From: Roseateles sp.
GTDB lineage: Bacteria > Pseudomonadota > Gammaproteobacteria > Burkholderiales > Burkholderiaceae_C
Assembly (NCBI RefSeq): GCF_019237615.1
Contig: NZ_JAFAGT010000012.1
Span: 55,899-119,898, forward strand
Direction of reading: 5' to 3'
Length of the DNA: 64,000 nt
Below are positions 43,723 through 53,585 of this stretch, piece after piece (within the stretch, counting starts at the first letter, position 1; each line of letters begins with the position of its first letter). Position numbers and translations under genes: made by a program. The notes beneath the pieces were generated by a model that made no database searches, was not told the DNA's origin, and saw only the letters and a list, made by a program, of their open reading frames with translations.

Positions 43723-46215
43723 CTACTGCGGCAGCGTGACGAGGCGCTTGTCGAACTGGACGGCCCGGCCGCCGGACACGCTGACGACCACTTGCGTGCC
43801 CGTGCGCTGGACCTGGACGGGCACGTTGCGGCAGCCGTCGCGCAGCACGGTCAGGTGGGCGAACTCCGCGCTGCGTGTCAGTGCCGTGAAGCGGCCGTGC
43901 GACTGGGCCGGCTGCGTGGTCTCTGGCGCGACGTCCCAGGCGGTGGTCTGGGCGAACGAGGTCGCGGGGCCGTAGCGGTCCAGGCAGACCGAGGCCGCGC
44001 CGTTGACGGCGCGCACGTTGGCGGCGTCGGCGACGAAGGGGTTGGGCGAGTGGAAGTTCAGCTCCCATTGTCGGGCCGTCGCGCTGGTGGCCCAGTCGTA
44101 GACCAGGGTGACGCCGTTGGCCTTGTCCACCACGACGCTGCGCACGGCATTGGTCAGTGCGGGCACCCAGGTGCCGTAGACCGGGTGCACGCCGCGGTAG
44201 GCGAGCGTGGCGTCGCCGGTGACGGCCGCATAGCTGCCCTGGGTCTTCGCCAACGTCAGCGAACCGCTGGAATCCATGCTCTGGAAGGGGTCGGTGGGCT
44301 TGGCGGCACCCGCCGAGCTCTCGCTCTGGCCGAAGCCCCCGTCGTAGGTGAGCGCGTTCGCGTAGCGCGTGGCGCGGATGCTCTTGTGGTGCGGGCTGTT
44401 GTAGTAGGGGTAGTAGCCCGCGTTGATGAGCAGCGGCAGGCCCTGCGAGACATAGGCCACCGAGTTCTGGTCGGCGTGCGAGTGGTTGTAGGCGCCAAAG
44501 CGGCTGGATCGAAAGAACACGGAGGTGCGGTCGCTGCGCCTGATGTCGTTGTGCATCGCAGCCAGGCCCGTGTCCATCGAGAACCAGTCGTTGGCCGTCG
44601 GCGCCACGGCGGCCGGCAGGGGCCGGGCATCGGCGCCCAGCAGCAGCAGCTCCCAGGCGCTGGCGTCATCGGGCTTGCTCATGTTGACCGAGCGGGCCTG
44701 CAGGTACCAGCTGTCGCGAGGGTCGCGGGACTGCTGCGCGTGCATGCGCATGTAGGCGGGGCTGTAGACGTTGTACAGGTCCCGCGTCTCCATCTCGTCG
44801 CCGAAGGCGCTGGACTGCAGCCAGGCCGGGGCCGAGAACGCCATGAGCTGCTCGCCTGCGCGCCTGAACACCGCCAGCTGATAGAGGTTCACGCCGGCGA
44901 TGACGCGCACGGCGGCGGCATAGGGGACCGTGCCGGTGAAGTTGTACCAGGCGTAGGCGATGCCATTGCCATAGCTGCCATCGGCACCCCAGATCTCCAG
45001 GTTGTAGAGGCTGAGGTCCCAGTAGCGCGCCAGCATGCTGGACGCCTCGGGGAAGTCCGCTGCGCCGCTGACCAGCATCAGGGTCTGGGCGACGTAGCGC
45101 AGGTTGGTCTGGCCGTGCGAGTCGAAAGGCTCCCTGTCCAGCTGCTGCAGCGACGCCGTGGTCTGCAGCACCCGGGTACGCAGAGCGGTCACGATCCTCG
45201 TGCGCTCGGCGGCCGTGAAGTCGCTCCAGAAGAGGTCCAGGCCTTCGGCCAGCGCGAGGTAGATCTCGCGATTGGACTGGTCGGAATTCGTCTCGCTGGT
45301 CTGGCCGTTCGGATTCCAGGCGGCGAGGTTGAGCACGCGAGCCTTGGCCTGCGCGAGCAGGCTGGCATTGCCGTCGAGCCGGCCGATCAGCGCGAGGTTC
45401 TCGATGTTGAAGCGCTCGCTGCGCGTGGTCTGGACGAGGTCGCGGGTGGCCTGCACCTGGGCCAGGTTCGCGGTGCCCACAGTCGAGGCGCCGCCGTCGG
45501 GGTTGGCGGGCAGGGCCTGGGTGATGGCCCAGTTGGCGCGGGCGCGGATCAGCGTCAGCACGGGCAGGTTCTCGGCCAGCAGGGCGGTGCCGCGCAACGA
45601 GGCGTAGCTGGATCCGGCGGCCAGCATGCGAGGGCGTGCACGGGCGGCCACCTGGGTCGCGACGGTGGCGCCGTCGGGCATGTCGCCGATCTTTAGCGTG
45701 GCGCTGGCGTCGGCACCGGTCGTGGCGGACAGGGCGGCGCGCGCCGTGGCGGCGGCCTCGATCGAAAAGCGGCGCCAGCTGGTGGTGACGGCAGCGCCCT
45801 TGGTGTTGACGTAGTTCACCGCCCATTCGTAGTCGCCGACAGCCAGTTGCTGCGTGACGCGCAGCCGCGGCTCGGTGATGCCCGAGAGGCCATACACGAT
45901 GCCGCCGCCGGCGCGGCGCACGCTCAGGCTGTAGGCGGTGCCGGTGAGGCGGTCGCGGGCCTCCGCCCAGGAGAACAGTGGCGTGCTGGAGAGCACGGCG
46001 CAATCGTCTGGCTCGATGAGCCGCTGGTGCGTCGGCATGTTCGACAGCCAGTCGGCCGGCAGGGCGGGGCAGCTCGTGATGCCGGCGGACGGGGGATCGC
46101 GGCGCAGCTGCTCGTCAACGTCGATTGCTGGGTGCTGTCTGGGTTGCTGGCAGGCGGTCAGCGACAAGGCGGCGAGGACGCAGCAGGACAGGGCGATTTG
46201 GCGAACGGCCAGCAT
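43723..46215 (-). CDS. Heparinase II/III-like lipoprotein
   Basis: Protein of 830 aa. The signal peptide ends in the lipobox SLTACQQ, so it should be a lipoprotein facing the periplasm or surface. It continues with a DUF4962-like N-domain, an alpha/alpha toroid and a heparinase II/III C-domain with FGAYNHSHADQNSVAYVSQGLPLLINAGYYPYYNSPHHKS. It is not obviously a PEP-CTERM substrate. The start at 46215 is supported by GGAG about 8 nt upstream; the ORF-track extension to 46341 is rejected. It converges with the operon's last gene and may trim or release EPS. Confidence 0.85.
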   Translation of the reverse strand: MLAVRQIALSCCVLAALSLTACQQPRQHPAIDVDEQLRRDPPSAGITSCPALPADWLSNMPTHQRLIEPDDCAVLSSTPLFSWAEARDRLTGTAYSLSVRRAGGGIVYGLSGITEPRLRVTQQLAVGDYEWAVNYVNTKGAAVTTSWRRFSIEAAATARAALSATTGADASATLKIGDMPDGATVATQVAARARPRMLAAGSSYASLRGTALLAENLPVLTLIRARANWAITQALPANPDGGASTVGTANLAQVQATRDLVQTTRSERFNIENLALIGRLDGNASLLAQAKARVLNLAAWNPNGQTSETNSDQSNREIYLALAEGLDLFWSDFTAAERTRIVTALRTRVLQTTASLQQLDREPFDSHGQTNLRYVAQTLMLVSGAADFPEASSMLARYWDLSLYNLEIWGADGSYGNGIAYAWYNFTGTVPYAAAVRVIAGVNLYQLAVFRRAGEQLMAFSAPAWLQSSAFGDEMETRDLYNVYSPAYMRMHAQQSRDPRDSWYLQARSVNMSKPDDASAWELLLLGADARPLPAAVAPTANDWFSMDTGLAAMHNDIRRSDRTSVFFRSSRFGAYNHSHADQNSVAYVSQGLPLLINAGYYPYYNSPHHKSIRATRYANALTYDGGFGQSESSAGAAKPTDPFQSMDSSGSLTLAKTQGSYAAVTGDATLAYRGVHPVYGTWVPALTNAVRSVVVDKANGVTLVYDWATSATARQWELNFHSPNPFVADAANVRAVNGAASVCLDRYGPATSFAQTTAWDVAPETTQPAQSHGRFTALTRSAEFAHLTVLRDGCRNVPVQVQRTGTQVVVSVSGGRAVQFDKRLVTLPQ

Positions 46216-46283
46216 TCTCGTAACTCCAGGGCGACCTGCACGGAAGGACTGGCACAGATCGATCCGGCCATTCTTGTTCAACT

Positions 46284-46298
46284 CCCCTAACAATGGGG
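46284..46298. promoter_or_regulatory. CCCC-N7-GGGG dyad before the heparinase-like lipoprotein
   Basis: CCCCTAACAATGGGG, about 70 nt upstream of the gene start. It resembles, with different spacing, the palindrome before epsD (AACATGGGGG against AACAATGGGG). AAGAAT on the minus strand at about 46270 could be a -10. Confidence 0.4.
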
Positions 46299-46405
46299 CG
46301 CGTTGGGCGGTAACCATCGGTGATCGGGTGACCGAATCCACACCTGGTAGCCGCTGACATGCAACTGTCGCACGGCGAAAGGGCGGTCACGGCGCGTGAC
46401 CGGGG

Positions 46406-47512
46406 TCAGGCGTCGAGCCGGGCGGCCAGCACGGCCACGATGCGCTCGGCCGACCTGCCGTCCCACAGCGCGGGGCGGCGGCCCTTCTTGCCATTGCCGG
46501 CGATGGCCTGCAGCGCGTGGTGGATGACGTTGGCGGGGGCCGTGCCCGCCAGCACGTTGCTGCCTTCGTCGACGGTGACGGGGCGCTCGGTGTTCTCGCG
46601 GATGGTGACGCAGGGCACGCCCAGAGCGGTGGTCTCCTCCTGCAGGCCGCCGCTGTCGGTCAGCACGACGACGGCGTCCTTCCAGAGGTGCAGGAAGCTC
46701 ATATAGGCCTGCGGGCCCATCAAGGTGACGTTGGGGCCCAGGTCGATGCCGAACTTCTCGATGTTGGCTCGGGTGCGCGGGTGCACCGGGAAGACGAGCG
46801 GCAATTCCTGGCCGACGCGGCGCAGCACGGTGGCGACCTTCTCCAGCGCTTCGGCGCTGTCGACGTTGCTCGGGCGGTGCAGCGTGACGACCGCGTAGCG
46901 GGGGTGCTCGCGCTTGAAGGCGTCGCTCTCCAGGCCGGTGGTGTCCTGCTTGGCGAGCTTGTCGGCCTGGTAGAGCACGTTGTCCACCATGACGTGGCCC
47001 ACGTCCCAGACCTTGCTCATGTCCTTGCCCTCGCGCTGCAGGTGGGCGTAGCCGCTGGGTTCGGTGACGAAGAACCAGTCGGTGATGGCGTCGGTCACGA
47101 GGCGGTTGATCTCCTCGGGCATGGACATGTCGCCGCTGCGCAGGCCGGCCTCCACATGGACGACGGGCACACCGGCCTTCTTGGCGACTATTGAGCAGGC
47201 GAGGGTGGAATTGACGTCGCCGACGACGAGGCAGGCCTGTGGCTTCGCGGCGGCGATCAGCTGCTCGTAGGCCCCCATGATCTTGCCGGTCTGTTCGGCA
47301 TGGCTGCCGCCGCCACAGCCCAGGCGCACGTCCGGCGCGGGAATGCCCAGCTCCTCGAAGAAGACGTCATTCATGTCCCGGTCATAGTGCTGGCCGGTGT
47401 GCACGATCTTCCAGTCCAGGCGGCCATCGCTGCGCAGGGCGCGCACGATGGGGGCGATCTTCATGAAGTTCGGGCGCGCGCCGGCAATCAGGTGGATGCA
47501 GGGTTTGGACAT
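46406..47512 (-). CDS. wecB: UDP-N-acetylglucosamine 2-epimerase (non-hydrolysing)
   Basis: Cytoplasmic epimerase of 368 aa making UDP-ManNAc from UDP-GlcNAc. It begins IHLIAGARPNFMKIAPIVRAL; TGQHYDRDMNDVFFEELGI, VEAGLRSGDMSMPEEINRLVTD, HPRTRANIEKFG and LTDSGGLQEETTALGVPCVTIRENTERPVTVDEGSN are all diagnostic. The start at 47512 gives the standard N-terminus. TAGAAT at 47545-47550 (minus) is a likely -10. It provides the donor precursor for WecG. Confidence 0.95.
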   Translation of the reverse strand: MSKPCIHLIAGARPNFMKIAPIVRALRSDGRLDWKIVHTGQHYDRDMNDVFFEELGIPAPDVRLGCGGGSHAEQTGKIMGAYEQLIAAAKPQACLVVGDVNSTLACSIVAKKAGVPVVHVEAGLRSGDMSMPEEINRLVTDAITDWFFVTEPSGYAHLQREGKDMSKVWDVGHVMVDNVLYQADKLAKQDTTGLESDAFKREHPRYAVVTLHRPSNVDSAEALEKVATVLRRVGQELPLVFPVHPRTRANIEKFGIDLGPNVTLMGPQAYMSFLHLWKDAVVVLTDSGGLQEETTALGVPCVTIRENTERPVTVDEGSNVLAGTAPANVIHHALQAIAGNGKKGRRPALWDGRSAERIVAVLAARLDA

Positions 47513-47544
47513 GGCAGACGGGCCGGGGCTCTGGTTGGGGCGGG

Positions 47545-47550
47545 ATTCTA
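47545..47550 (-). promoter_or_regulatory. Putative -10 box of wecB
   Basis: TAGAAT on the minus strand, about 33 nt before the wecB start. A CAGAAT box on the plus strand at 47655-47660 may serve the divergent epimerase gene. Confidence 0.4.
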
Positions 47551-47706
47551 GGAGTGGGGGCTTGGCCGCGACGAGGCTCATTCGAGGGGCGTATCTGGGC
47601 GCCGCGCGACGCGCCGTGTGCCAGCGCGCATGCGAGCGGGGCCGGGCGCTGAGCCAGAATAACGGCCGGTACTTGCCCCGTTCCTATTTCTTCCAGGGTG
47701 GATCGC

Positions 47707-48714
47707 GTGAAAATTCTTGTCACCGGCGCGGCCGGCTTCATCGGCATGCATGTCAGCCAGATCCTGCTGGCCCGCGGCGACCAGGTGATGGGCCTGGACA
47801 ACCTGAACGACTATTACAGCCCTCAGCTCAAGCATGACCGTCTGGCCCGCCTGACGCCCAAGCCCGGCTTCAGCTTCGTGCAGATGGACGTGGCCGACCG
47901 CGAGGGCATGGCCAGGTTGTTCGCCGAACAGCGCTTCGACCGCGTCGTGCACCTGGCCGCCCAGGCCGGCGTGCGCTATTCCATCGAGAACCCGCACGCC
48001 TACATCGACAGCAACATCGTCGGGTTCACCAACATCCTGGAGGGCTGCCGCCACAACGGCGTGCAGCACCTGGCCTATGCGTCCAGCTCCAGCGTCTACG
48101 GTGGCAACACGCTGATGCCGTTCTCCGAGCATCACAGCGTCGACCATCCCATCAGCCTCTACGCAGCGACGAAGAAGGCCAACGAGCTGATGGCCCACAC
48201 CTATTCGCACCTGTTCGGCCTGCCGACGACGGGCCTGCGCTTCTTCACGGTCTACGGCCCCTGGGGCCGGCCGGACATGGCGCTGTTCCTGTTCACCAAG
48301 GCCATCATCGAGGGACGGCCCATCAACGTGTTCAACCACGGCAAGATGATCCGCGACTTCACCTACATCGACGACATCGCCGAAGGCGTGGTGCGCGTGC
48401 TGGACCGCACGGCCACGGCCGACCCCGACTACGACCCCGCCAGCGCCGACCCCGCCCGGTCGAGCGCGCCCTACCGGGTCTTCAACATCGGCAACCACGC
48501 GCCCATCGAGCTGATGAGCTTCATCGAGGCCATCGAGCAGGCCGTGGGGCGCGAGGCGGTGAAGAACTTCATGCCCATGCAGGACGGCGACGTGCCGGCC
48601 ACGCATGCCGACGTGGAAGAGCTGGCCGCCTGGACGGGCTTCCGCCCCGCCATGCCGGTGCCCGAAGGCATCCAGCGCTTTGTTGCCTGGTATCGGGACT
48701 ACTACCGGGTCTGA
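47707..48714 (+). CDS. UDP-glucuronate 4-epimerase-like SDR (NAD-dependent epimerase)
   Basis: Extended SDR epimerase of 335 aa. It has [108 protein letters not shown] (YxxxK), typical of UDP-GlcA C4-epimerases. It should give UDP-galacturonate, using product from the next gene, ugd. GTG 47707 is preferred for its upstream AGGGTGG; GTG 47698 is the alternative used in the ORF track. A terminator follows. Confidence 0.92.
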   Translation: MKILVTGAAGFIGMHVSQILLARGDQVMGLDNLNDYYSPQLKHDRLARLTPKPGFSFVQMDVADREGMARLFAEQRFDRVVHLAAQAGVRYSIENPHAYIDSNIVGFTNILEGCRHNGVQHLAYASSSSVYGGNTLMPFSEHHSVDHPISLYAATKKANELMAHTYSHLFGLPTTGLRFFTVYGPWGRPDMALFLFTKAIIEGRPINVFNHGKMIRDFTYIDDIAEGVVRVLDRTATADPDYDPASADPARSSAPYRVFNIGNHAPIELMSFIEAIEQAVGREAVKNFMPMQDGDVPATHADVEELAAWTGFRPAMPVPEGIQRFVAWYRDYYRV

Positions 48715-48733
48715 CCGGGGCCGCCTGACCGAC

Positions 48734-48758
48734 AGCCGCCGCCAGGCGGCTATTTTTT
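48734..48758 (+). terminator. Rho-independent terminator after the epimerase
   Basis: AGCCGCC-GCCA-GGCGGCT stem-loop followed by ATTTTTT, 20 bases after the stop codon. Confidence 0.9.
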
Positions 48759-48810
48759 GTGTCGATTTTTTGAAGCTGGCGGCAGGCCTGGACTTCAACG
48801 CGCCTGTCAT

Positions 48811-48839
48811 GTGCGGTCATTAAAAAGCCGTTACCGCAC
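48811..48839 (+). promoter_or_regulatory. Inverted repeat in front of ugd
   Basis: GTGCGGT-(15 nt)-ACCGCAC: perfect 7-bp arms ending 16 bases before the ugd ATG. It encloses CATTAAAAA and could be an operator or 5'UTR stem-loop. Confidence 0.45.
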
Positions 48840-48854
48840 TGAACGAGATACGGC

Positions 48855-50180
48855 ATGAAAGTCACCGCCATCGGCACCGGTTACGTGGGTCTGGTCACGG
48901 GCGCCTGCCTGGCCGAGATGGGCAACCATGTCGTCTGCCTGGACGTCGACGCCGAGAAGATCCGCATCCTCAACGAGGGCGAGATCCCCATCCACGAGCC
49001 CGGCCTGCAGGAGGTGGTGCGCCGCAACGTCGCGGCTGGTCGCCTGCAGTTCACGACGGACGTGGACCATGCCGTGCAGCATGGCACGCTGCTCTTCGTC
49101 GGCGTGGGCACGCCGCCCGACGAGGACGGCTCGGCGGACCTGCAATACGTCGTCGCGGCGGCCCGCGCCATCGGCCGCCGCATGACGGACTACAAGGTCA
49201 TCGTCGACAAGAGCACCGTGCCCGTCGGCACCGCCGACCGGGTGCGCACGGCGATCCGGGAGGAACTGCATGCGCGCGGGCGTGGCGACATGCCGTTTGC
49301 GGTGGTGTCGAACCCGGAGTTCCTGAAGGAGGGCGCCGCGGTCGAGGACTTCATGAAGCCGGACCGCATCATCGTCGGCTCGGACGATGAGCAGGCCACG
49401 CTGTTGATGCGTGCCATCTACTCGCCGTTCAACCGGACCCAGGACCGCATGCTGGTCATGGATGTGCGCAGCGCGGAGTTCACGAAGTACGCCGCCAACG
49501 CGATGCTGGCCACGCGCATCAGCTTCATGAACGAGCTGGCCCTGCTGGCGGAGAAGGTGGGTGCGGACATCGAGCTGGTGCGCCGCGGCATCGGCTCCGA
49601 CCCCCGCATCGGCTACCAGTTCCTCTATGCGGGTGCGGGCTACGGCGGCTCCTGCTTCCCCAAGGACGTCAAGGCACTCGTGAAGACGGCCGCCGACCTG
49701 GGGCTGCCGCTGAAGGTGCTGACCGCCGTGGAAGAGGCCAACGAGCGCCAGAAGCGCGTGCTGGTCGACAAGGTCGTGGCGCGTTTCGGCGAGGATCTGA
49801 AGGGGCGCCGCTTCGCCGTCTGGGGGCTTGCCTTCAAGCCCGATACCGACGACATGCGCGAGGCGCCGTCGCTCGTCGTGCTCGACGAGCTGACCCGGCG
49901 CGGCGCGACGGTGCTGGCCTATGACCCCGTCTCCATGCCCGAGGCGGCCCGCGTGCTGGGGCCGCGCGACGACGTGCGGCTGGTCAAGCGCGCCGAGGCC
50001 GCGATCGAGGGGGCCGATGCATTGCTGGTGCTGACCGAGTGGAAAGAGTTCCGCACGCCGGACTTCGACGCGATCAAGGCCGCGATGAAGGCCCCCGTCA
50101 TCCTGGACGGCCGCAACCTCTACGACCCCAAGCTGATGAAGGCGCTGGGCGTGGACTACAGCGGCATAGGCCGCGGCTGA
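48855..50180 (+). CDS. ugd: UDP-glucose 6-dehydrogenase
   Basis: NAD-dependent enzyme (441 aa) that oxidises UDP-glucose to UDP-glucuronate. [22 protein letters not shown] is the dinucleotide fold, [14 protein letters not shown] and [14 protein letters not shown] the family motifs, and [13 protein letters not shown] carries the catalytic Cys. [20 protein letters not shown] is the UDP-binding C-domain. It follows an independent terminator and dyad, so it probably has its own promoter. It converges with rfbC, the stops being 3 bases apart. Confidence 0.96.
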   Translation: MKVTAIGTGYVGLVTGACLAEMGNHVVCLDVDAEKIRILNEGEIPIHEPGLQEVVRRNVAAGRLQFTTDVDHAVQHGTLLFVGVGTPPDEDGSADLQYVVAAARAIGRRMTDYKVIVDKSTVPVGTADRVRTAIREELHARGRGDMPFAVVSNPEFLKEGAAVEDFMKPDRIIVGSDDEQATLLMRAIYSPFNRTQDRMLVMDVRSAEFTKYAANAMLATRISFMNELALLAEKVGADIELVRRGIGSDPRIGYQFLYAGAGYGGSCFPKDVKALVKTAADLGLPLKVLTAVEEANERQKRVLVDKVVARFGEDLKGRRFAVWGLAFKPDTDDMREAPSLVVLDELTRRGATVLAYDPVSMPEAARVLGPRDDVRLVKRAEAAIEGADALLVLTEWKEFRTPDFDAIKAAMKAPVILDGRNLYDPKLMKALGVDYSGIGRG

Positions 50181-50183
50181 GCT

Positions 50184-50735
50184 TCAGTCGAAGGTCCTGG
50201 CGTCGGCCAGCAGCGGCGCCGCCTCGTCCTTGGGCGAAAGCTGCGGCGCGAGGCCGTCCAGCGGCCAGGCGATGCCGATGGTCGGGTCGTTCCAGCGCAC
50301 CGACCCCTCGTACTCCGGCGCGTATTCACCGCTGGTCTTGTAGAGGAAATCCGCGCTGTCGCTGAGGACGACGAAGCCGTGCGCGAAGCCGGGAGGGATC
50401 CACATCTGCAGCCGGTTCTCCGCCGAAAGCTCATGGCCTACCCAGCGGCCAAAGTTCGGGCTGGATCGGCGCAGGTCGACCGCGACGTCGAAGACCGTGC
50501 CGCTGACACAGCGCACCAGCTTGCCCTGTGCGTGGGGATGCAGTTGATAGTGCAGTCCACGCAGCACCCGGCGAGTGGATCGTGAATGGTTGTCCTGCAC
50601 GAACTTGACGCCGTAGCCCAGCGCCTGGTTGAAACGGATCTCGTTCCAGCTTTCCAGAAAGAAGCCGCGGGTGTCGCCGAAGACCTTGGGTCCGATGAGC
50701 AGGACTTCGGGCAGGGCGGTTGGCGTGATTTGCAT
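50184..50735 (-). CDS. rfbC: dTDP-4-dehydrorhamnose 3,5-epimerase
   Basis: Cupin epimerase of 183 aa, third enzyme of dTDP-L-rhamnose synthesis. FGDTRGFFLESWNE, FVQDNHSRSTRRVLRGLHYQ (with the catalytic His), QGKLVRCVSGTVFDVAVDLRR and PPGFAHGFVVLSD are diagnostic. It is the last gene of the minus-strand operon, 3 bases after rfbA. Confidence 0.96.
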   Translation of the reverse strand: MQITPTALPEVLLIGPKVFGDTRGFFLESWNEIRFNQALGYGVKFVQDNHSRSTRRVLRGLHYQLHPHAQGKLVRCVSGTVFDVAVDLRRSSPNFGRWVGHELSAENRLQMWIPPGFAHGFVVLSDSADFLYKTSGEYAPEYEGSVRWNDPTIGIAWPLDGLAPQLSPKDEAAPLLADARTFD

Positions 50736-50738
50736 GGT

Positions 50739-51632
50739 TCAGAAGGCCTTGTCCGTCAGCAGCTTGAGCAGGTACTGCCCATAGCCGTTCTTGGCGAGCG
50801 GCTTGGCGAGCGCCTCGAGCTGGCCGGCGTCGATCCAGCCGGAGCGGAAAGCGATCTCCTCCGGGCAGGCGACCTTCAGGCCTTGGCGCTTCTCCAGCGT
50901 GGCGATGAACTGCCCGGCTTCCATCAGGCTGTCGTGCGTGCCCGTGTCCAGCCAGGCGTAGCCTCGGCCCATGATCTCGACGTTGAGCTGGCCCCGGCTC
51001 AGGTAATGGGCGTTGATGTCGGTGATTTCGAGTTCGCCGCGCGCGCTGGGGCGGATGTCGGCCGCGATGTCGCAGACCTGCTCGTCGTAGAAGTAGAGGC
51101 CCGTGACGGCGTAGTTGCTCTTGGGCACCTTGGGCTTCTCCTGGATGGACCGTGCCCGCCGGGCCGCATCGAACTCGACGACGCCATAGCGCTCCGGGTC
51201 CGTCACGTGATAGGCAAAGACGCTGGCGCCGACCTCGCGCCTGGTGGCGCTGTCCAGCAGGCCGCCGAAGTCGTGACCGTAGAAGATGTTGTCGCCCAGC
51301 ACCAGTGCGCTGGGATGGTCGCCGACGAAGTCACGGCCGAGGATGAAGGCCTGGGCCAGGCCATCGGGGCTGGGCTGCACGCAGTAGCTGATGTTCAGCC
51401 CCCAGCGCGAACCGTCGCCCAGCAGGGCCTCGAAGCGCGGCGTGTCCTGCGGCGTGCTGATCAGCAGGATGTCGCGTATGCCCGCGAGCATCAGCGTGCT
51501 CAGCGGGTAATAGACCATGGGCTTGTCGTAGACCGGCAGCAACTGCTTGCTGACCGCCAGCGTGGCCGGGTGCAGGCGGGTGCCCGAGCCGCCGGCCAGG
51601 ATGATGCCCTTGCGGGCCTTGCTCATGCTCAT
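50739..51632 (-). CDS. rfbA: Glucose-1-phosphate thymidylyltransferase
   Basis: Nucleotidyltransferase of 297 aa making dTDP-glucose. [44 protein letters not shown] is the signature loop; [13 protein letters not shown] and [15 protein letters not shown] carry the metal and sugar sites. Overlaps rfbD by 4 bases. The operon order rfbB-rfbD-rfbA-rfbC is the common one. Confidence 0.97.
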   Translation of the reverse strand: MSMSKARKGIILAGGSGTRLHPATLAVSKQLLPVYDKPMVYYPLSTLMLAGIRDILLISTPQDTPRFEALLGDGSRWGLNISYCVQPSPDGLAQAFILGRDFVGDHPSALVLGDNIFYGHDFGGLLDSATRREVGASVFAYHVTDPERYGVVEFDAARRARSIQEKPKVPKSNYAVTGLYFYDEQVCDIAADIRPSARGELEITDINAHYLSRGQLNVEIMGRGYAWLDTGTHDSLMEAGQFIATLEKRQGLKVACPEEIAFRSGWIDAGQLEALAKPLAKNGYGQYLLKLLTDKAF

Positions 51633-52525
51633 GCGTGGGTCTCCGGCAGGATCTCGTTCAGCATGCGCGTCACGCCCTGTTGCCAGGGCGGCAGGTGCAG
51701 GCCGAAGCGCTGCTGCAGCTTGGCCGTGGCCAGGCGGGAGTTCAGCGGGCGTCTGGCAGGTGTCGGGTAGTCGCTGGTCGGGATGGCGAGGATCTGGTCC
51801 GGCGCGACGCGGATGCCGACGCCTCGGGCACGGGCGAATTCGATGACGAAGCGCGCGTACTCATGCCAGCTCGTCGCGCCGCCGGCCACCGCGTGATAGG
51901 TGCCCACCAGGGCGGGGTTCACGCGCGCGGCGCGCAGCATGGGCACGGTCAGGTCGGCCAGCAGATCGGCGCCCGTCGGTGCGCCGATCTGGTCGGCAAT
52001 GACCTTGAGCTGCTCGCGTTCTTGGCCCAGGCGCAGCATGGTCTTGGCGAAGTTGCCGCCGCGGGCCGCATAGACCCAGCTGGTACGCAGGATGAGGTGC
52101 TGGCAGCCGCTCGCGCGGATGGCGTCCTCGCCCTCGGCTTTGGTGGCGCCGTAGACACTCAGCGGGCCGATGGCGGCCTCCTCGTCGCGGTGATGGCTGC
52201 CGCTGCCGTCGAAGACATAGTCCGTCGAATAGTGCACCAGCAGGGCACCCATGCGCCGGGCCTCGATGGCCAGCAGGGCCGGCGTCTGCGCGTTGATCTG
52301 GCGTGCGAGCTCGGGTTCGCTCTCGGCCTTGTCGACCGCCGTGTGGGCAGCGGCATTGACGATGACCTGCGGCGCGACGGCCCGCACCCGGGCCAGCAGG
52401 GCCTCGGGCTGCGTGAAGTCGGCGCCATCGTCGAAGTCCAGCGCGACGACCTCGCCGGCCACCGCCAGCGAACGCTGCAGTTCCCAGCCGACCTGACCGC
52501 CCTTGCCGAGCAGAAGAATCCTCAT
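51629..52525 (-). CDS. rfbD: dTDP-4-dehydrorhamnose reductase
   Basis: SDR reductase of 298 aa for the last step of dTDP-L-rhamnose synthesis. [18 protein letters not shown] binds [34 protein letters not shown] and [14 protein letters not shown] (YxxxK) are family motifs. Four bases separate it from rfbB. Confidence 0.96.
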   Translation of the reverse strand: MRILLLGKGGQVGWELQRSLAVAGEVVALDFDDGADFTQPEALLARVRAVAPQVIVNAAAHTAVDKAESEPELARQINAQTPALLAIEARRMGALLVHYSTDYVFDGSGSHHRDEEAAIGPLSVYGATKAEGEDAIRASGCQHLILRTSWVYAARGGNFAKTMLRLGQEREQLKVIADQIGAPTGADLLADLTVPMLRAARVNPALVGTYHAVAGGATSWHEYARFVIEFARARGVGIRVAPDQILAIPTSDYPTPARRPLNSRLATAKLQQRFGLHLPPWQQGVTRMLNEILPETHA

Positions 52526-52529
52526 GGCG

Positions 52530-53585
52530 TCAGCCGTACTGCTTGCTGAGCCAATCCCGGTACGCGCCGCTCTGCACGCGGGCGACCCATTCCGGGTGAT
52601 CCAGGTACCACCGCACCGTCTTGCGGATGCCGGTCTCGAAGGTCTCGGCCGGGCGCCAGCCCAGCTCGCGCTCGATCTTGCGGGCGTCGATGGCGTAGCG
52701 GCGATCGTGGCCCGGGCGGTCCTTCACATAGGTGATGAGGCGCTCGTAGGGGCCGTCCGCCGAGGGCTTGAGCTCGTCCAGCAGCGCGCAGACGGTCTTC
52801 ACGATGGCTATGTTGGCCTTCTCGTTCCAGCCGCCGATGTTGTAGGTCTCGCCGGGCCTGCCGCCGGCCAGCACGGCGCGGATGCCGCTGCAGTGGTCGG
52901 TCACGTACAGCCAGTCGCGGATCTGCTGGCCGTCGCCGTAGACGGGCAGGGGCTTGCCCGCGAGCGCGTTGACGATCATCAGCGGGATCAGCTTTTCCGG
53001 GAAGTGAAAGGGCCCGTAGTTGTTGGAGCAGTTGGTCGTGATGACCGGCAGGCCATAGGTGTGGTGCCAGGCGCGCACGATGTGGTCGCTGGCGGCCTTG
53101 CTGGCCGAGTAGGGGCTGTTGGGCTCGTAGGGGTGGGTCTCGGCGAAGGGCGGGTCTTCGGGCCTGAGCGAACCGTAGACCTCGTCGGTGGACACATGAT
53201 GGAAGCGGAAGGCCTGCTTGGCATCGCCCTCCAGCCCGTTCCAGTGCGCGCGAGCCGCTTCCAGCAGGGTGAACGTACCTTCCACATTCGTCTTCACGAA
53301 GGCGCCTGGGCCGTGGATGGAGCGGTCCACATGGCTCTCGGCCGCAAAGTGGACGATGGCGCGCGGCCGGTGCGTCGCCAGCAGCTGGTCCACCAGCGCG
53401 CGGTCGCAGATGTCCCCCCTGACGAAGACATGGCGCGCATCTCCTGCCAGCGTCGCCAGGTTCTCCGGGTTGCCGGCATAGGTCAGCGCGTCGAGGTTGA
53501 CGACCGGCTCGTCGGACTGGCGCAGCCAGTCCAGCACGAAGTTGCTGCCTATGAAGCCGGCACCGCCGGTGACGAGGAGGGTCAT
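52530..53585 (-). CDS. rfbB: dTDP-glucose 4,6-dehydratase
   Basis: SDR dehydratase of 351 aa. [96 protein letters not shown] are diagnostic. The start at 53585 overlaps the manC stop by 4 bases; the ORF-track start at 53792 lies within manC. Confidence 0.97.
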   Translation of the reverse strand: MTLLVTGGAGFIGSNFVLDWLRQSDEPVVNLDALTYAGNPENLATLAGDARHVFVRGDICDRALVDQLLATHRPRAIVHFAAESHVDRSIHGPGAFVKTNVEGTFTLLEAARAHWNGLEGDAKQAFRFHHVSTDEVYGSLRPEDPPFAETHPYEPNSPYSASKAASDHIVRAWHHTYGLPVITTNCSNNYGPFHFPEKLIPLMIVNALAGKPLPVYGDGQQIRDWLYVTDHCSGIRAVLAGGRPGETYNIGGWNEKANIAIVKTVCALLDELKPSADGPYERLITYVKDRPGHDRRYAIDARKIERELGWRPAETFETGIRKTVRWYLDHPEWVARVQSGAYRDWLSKQYG

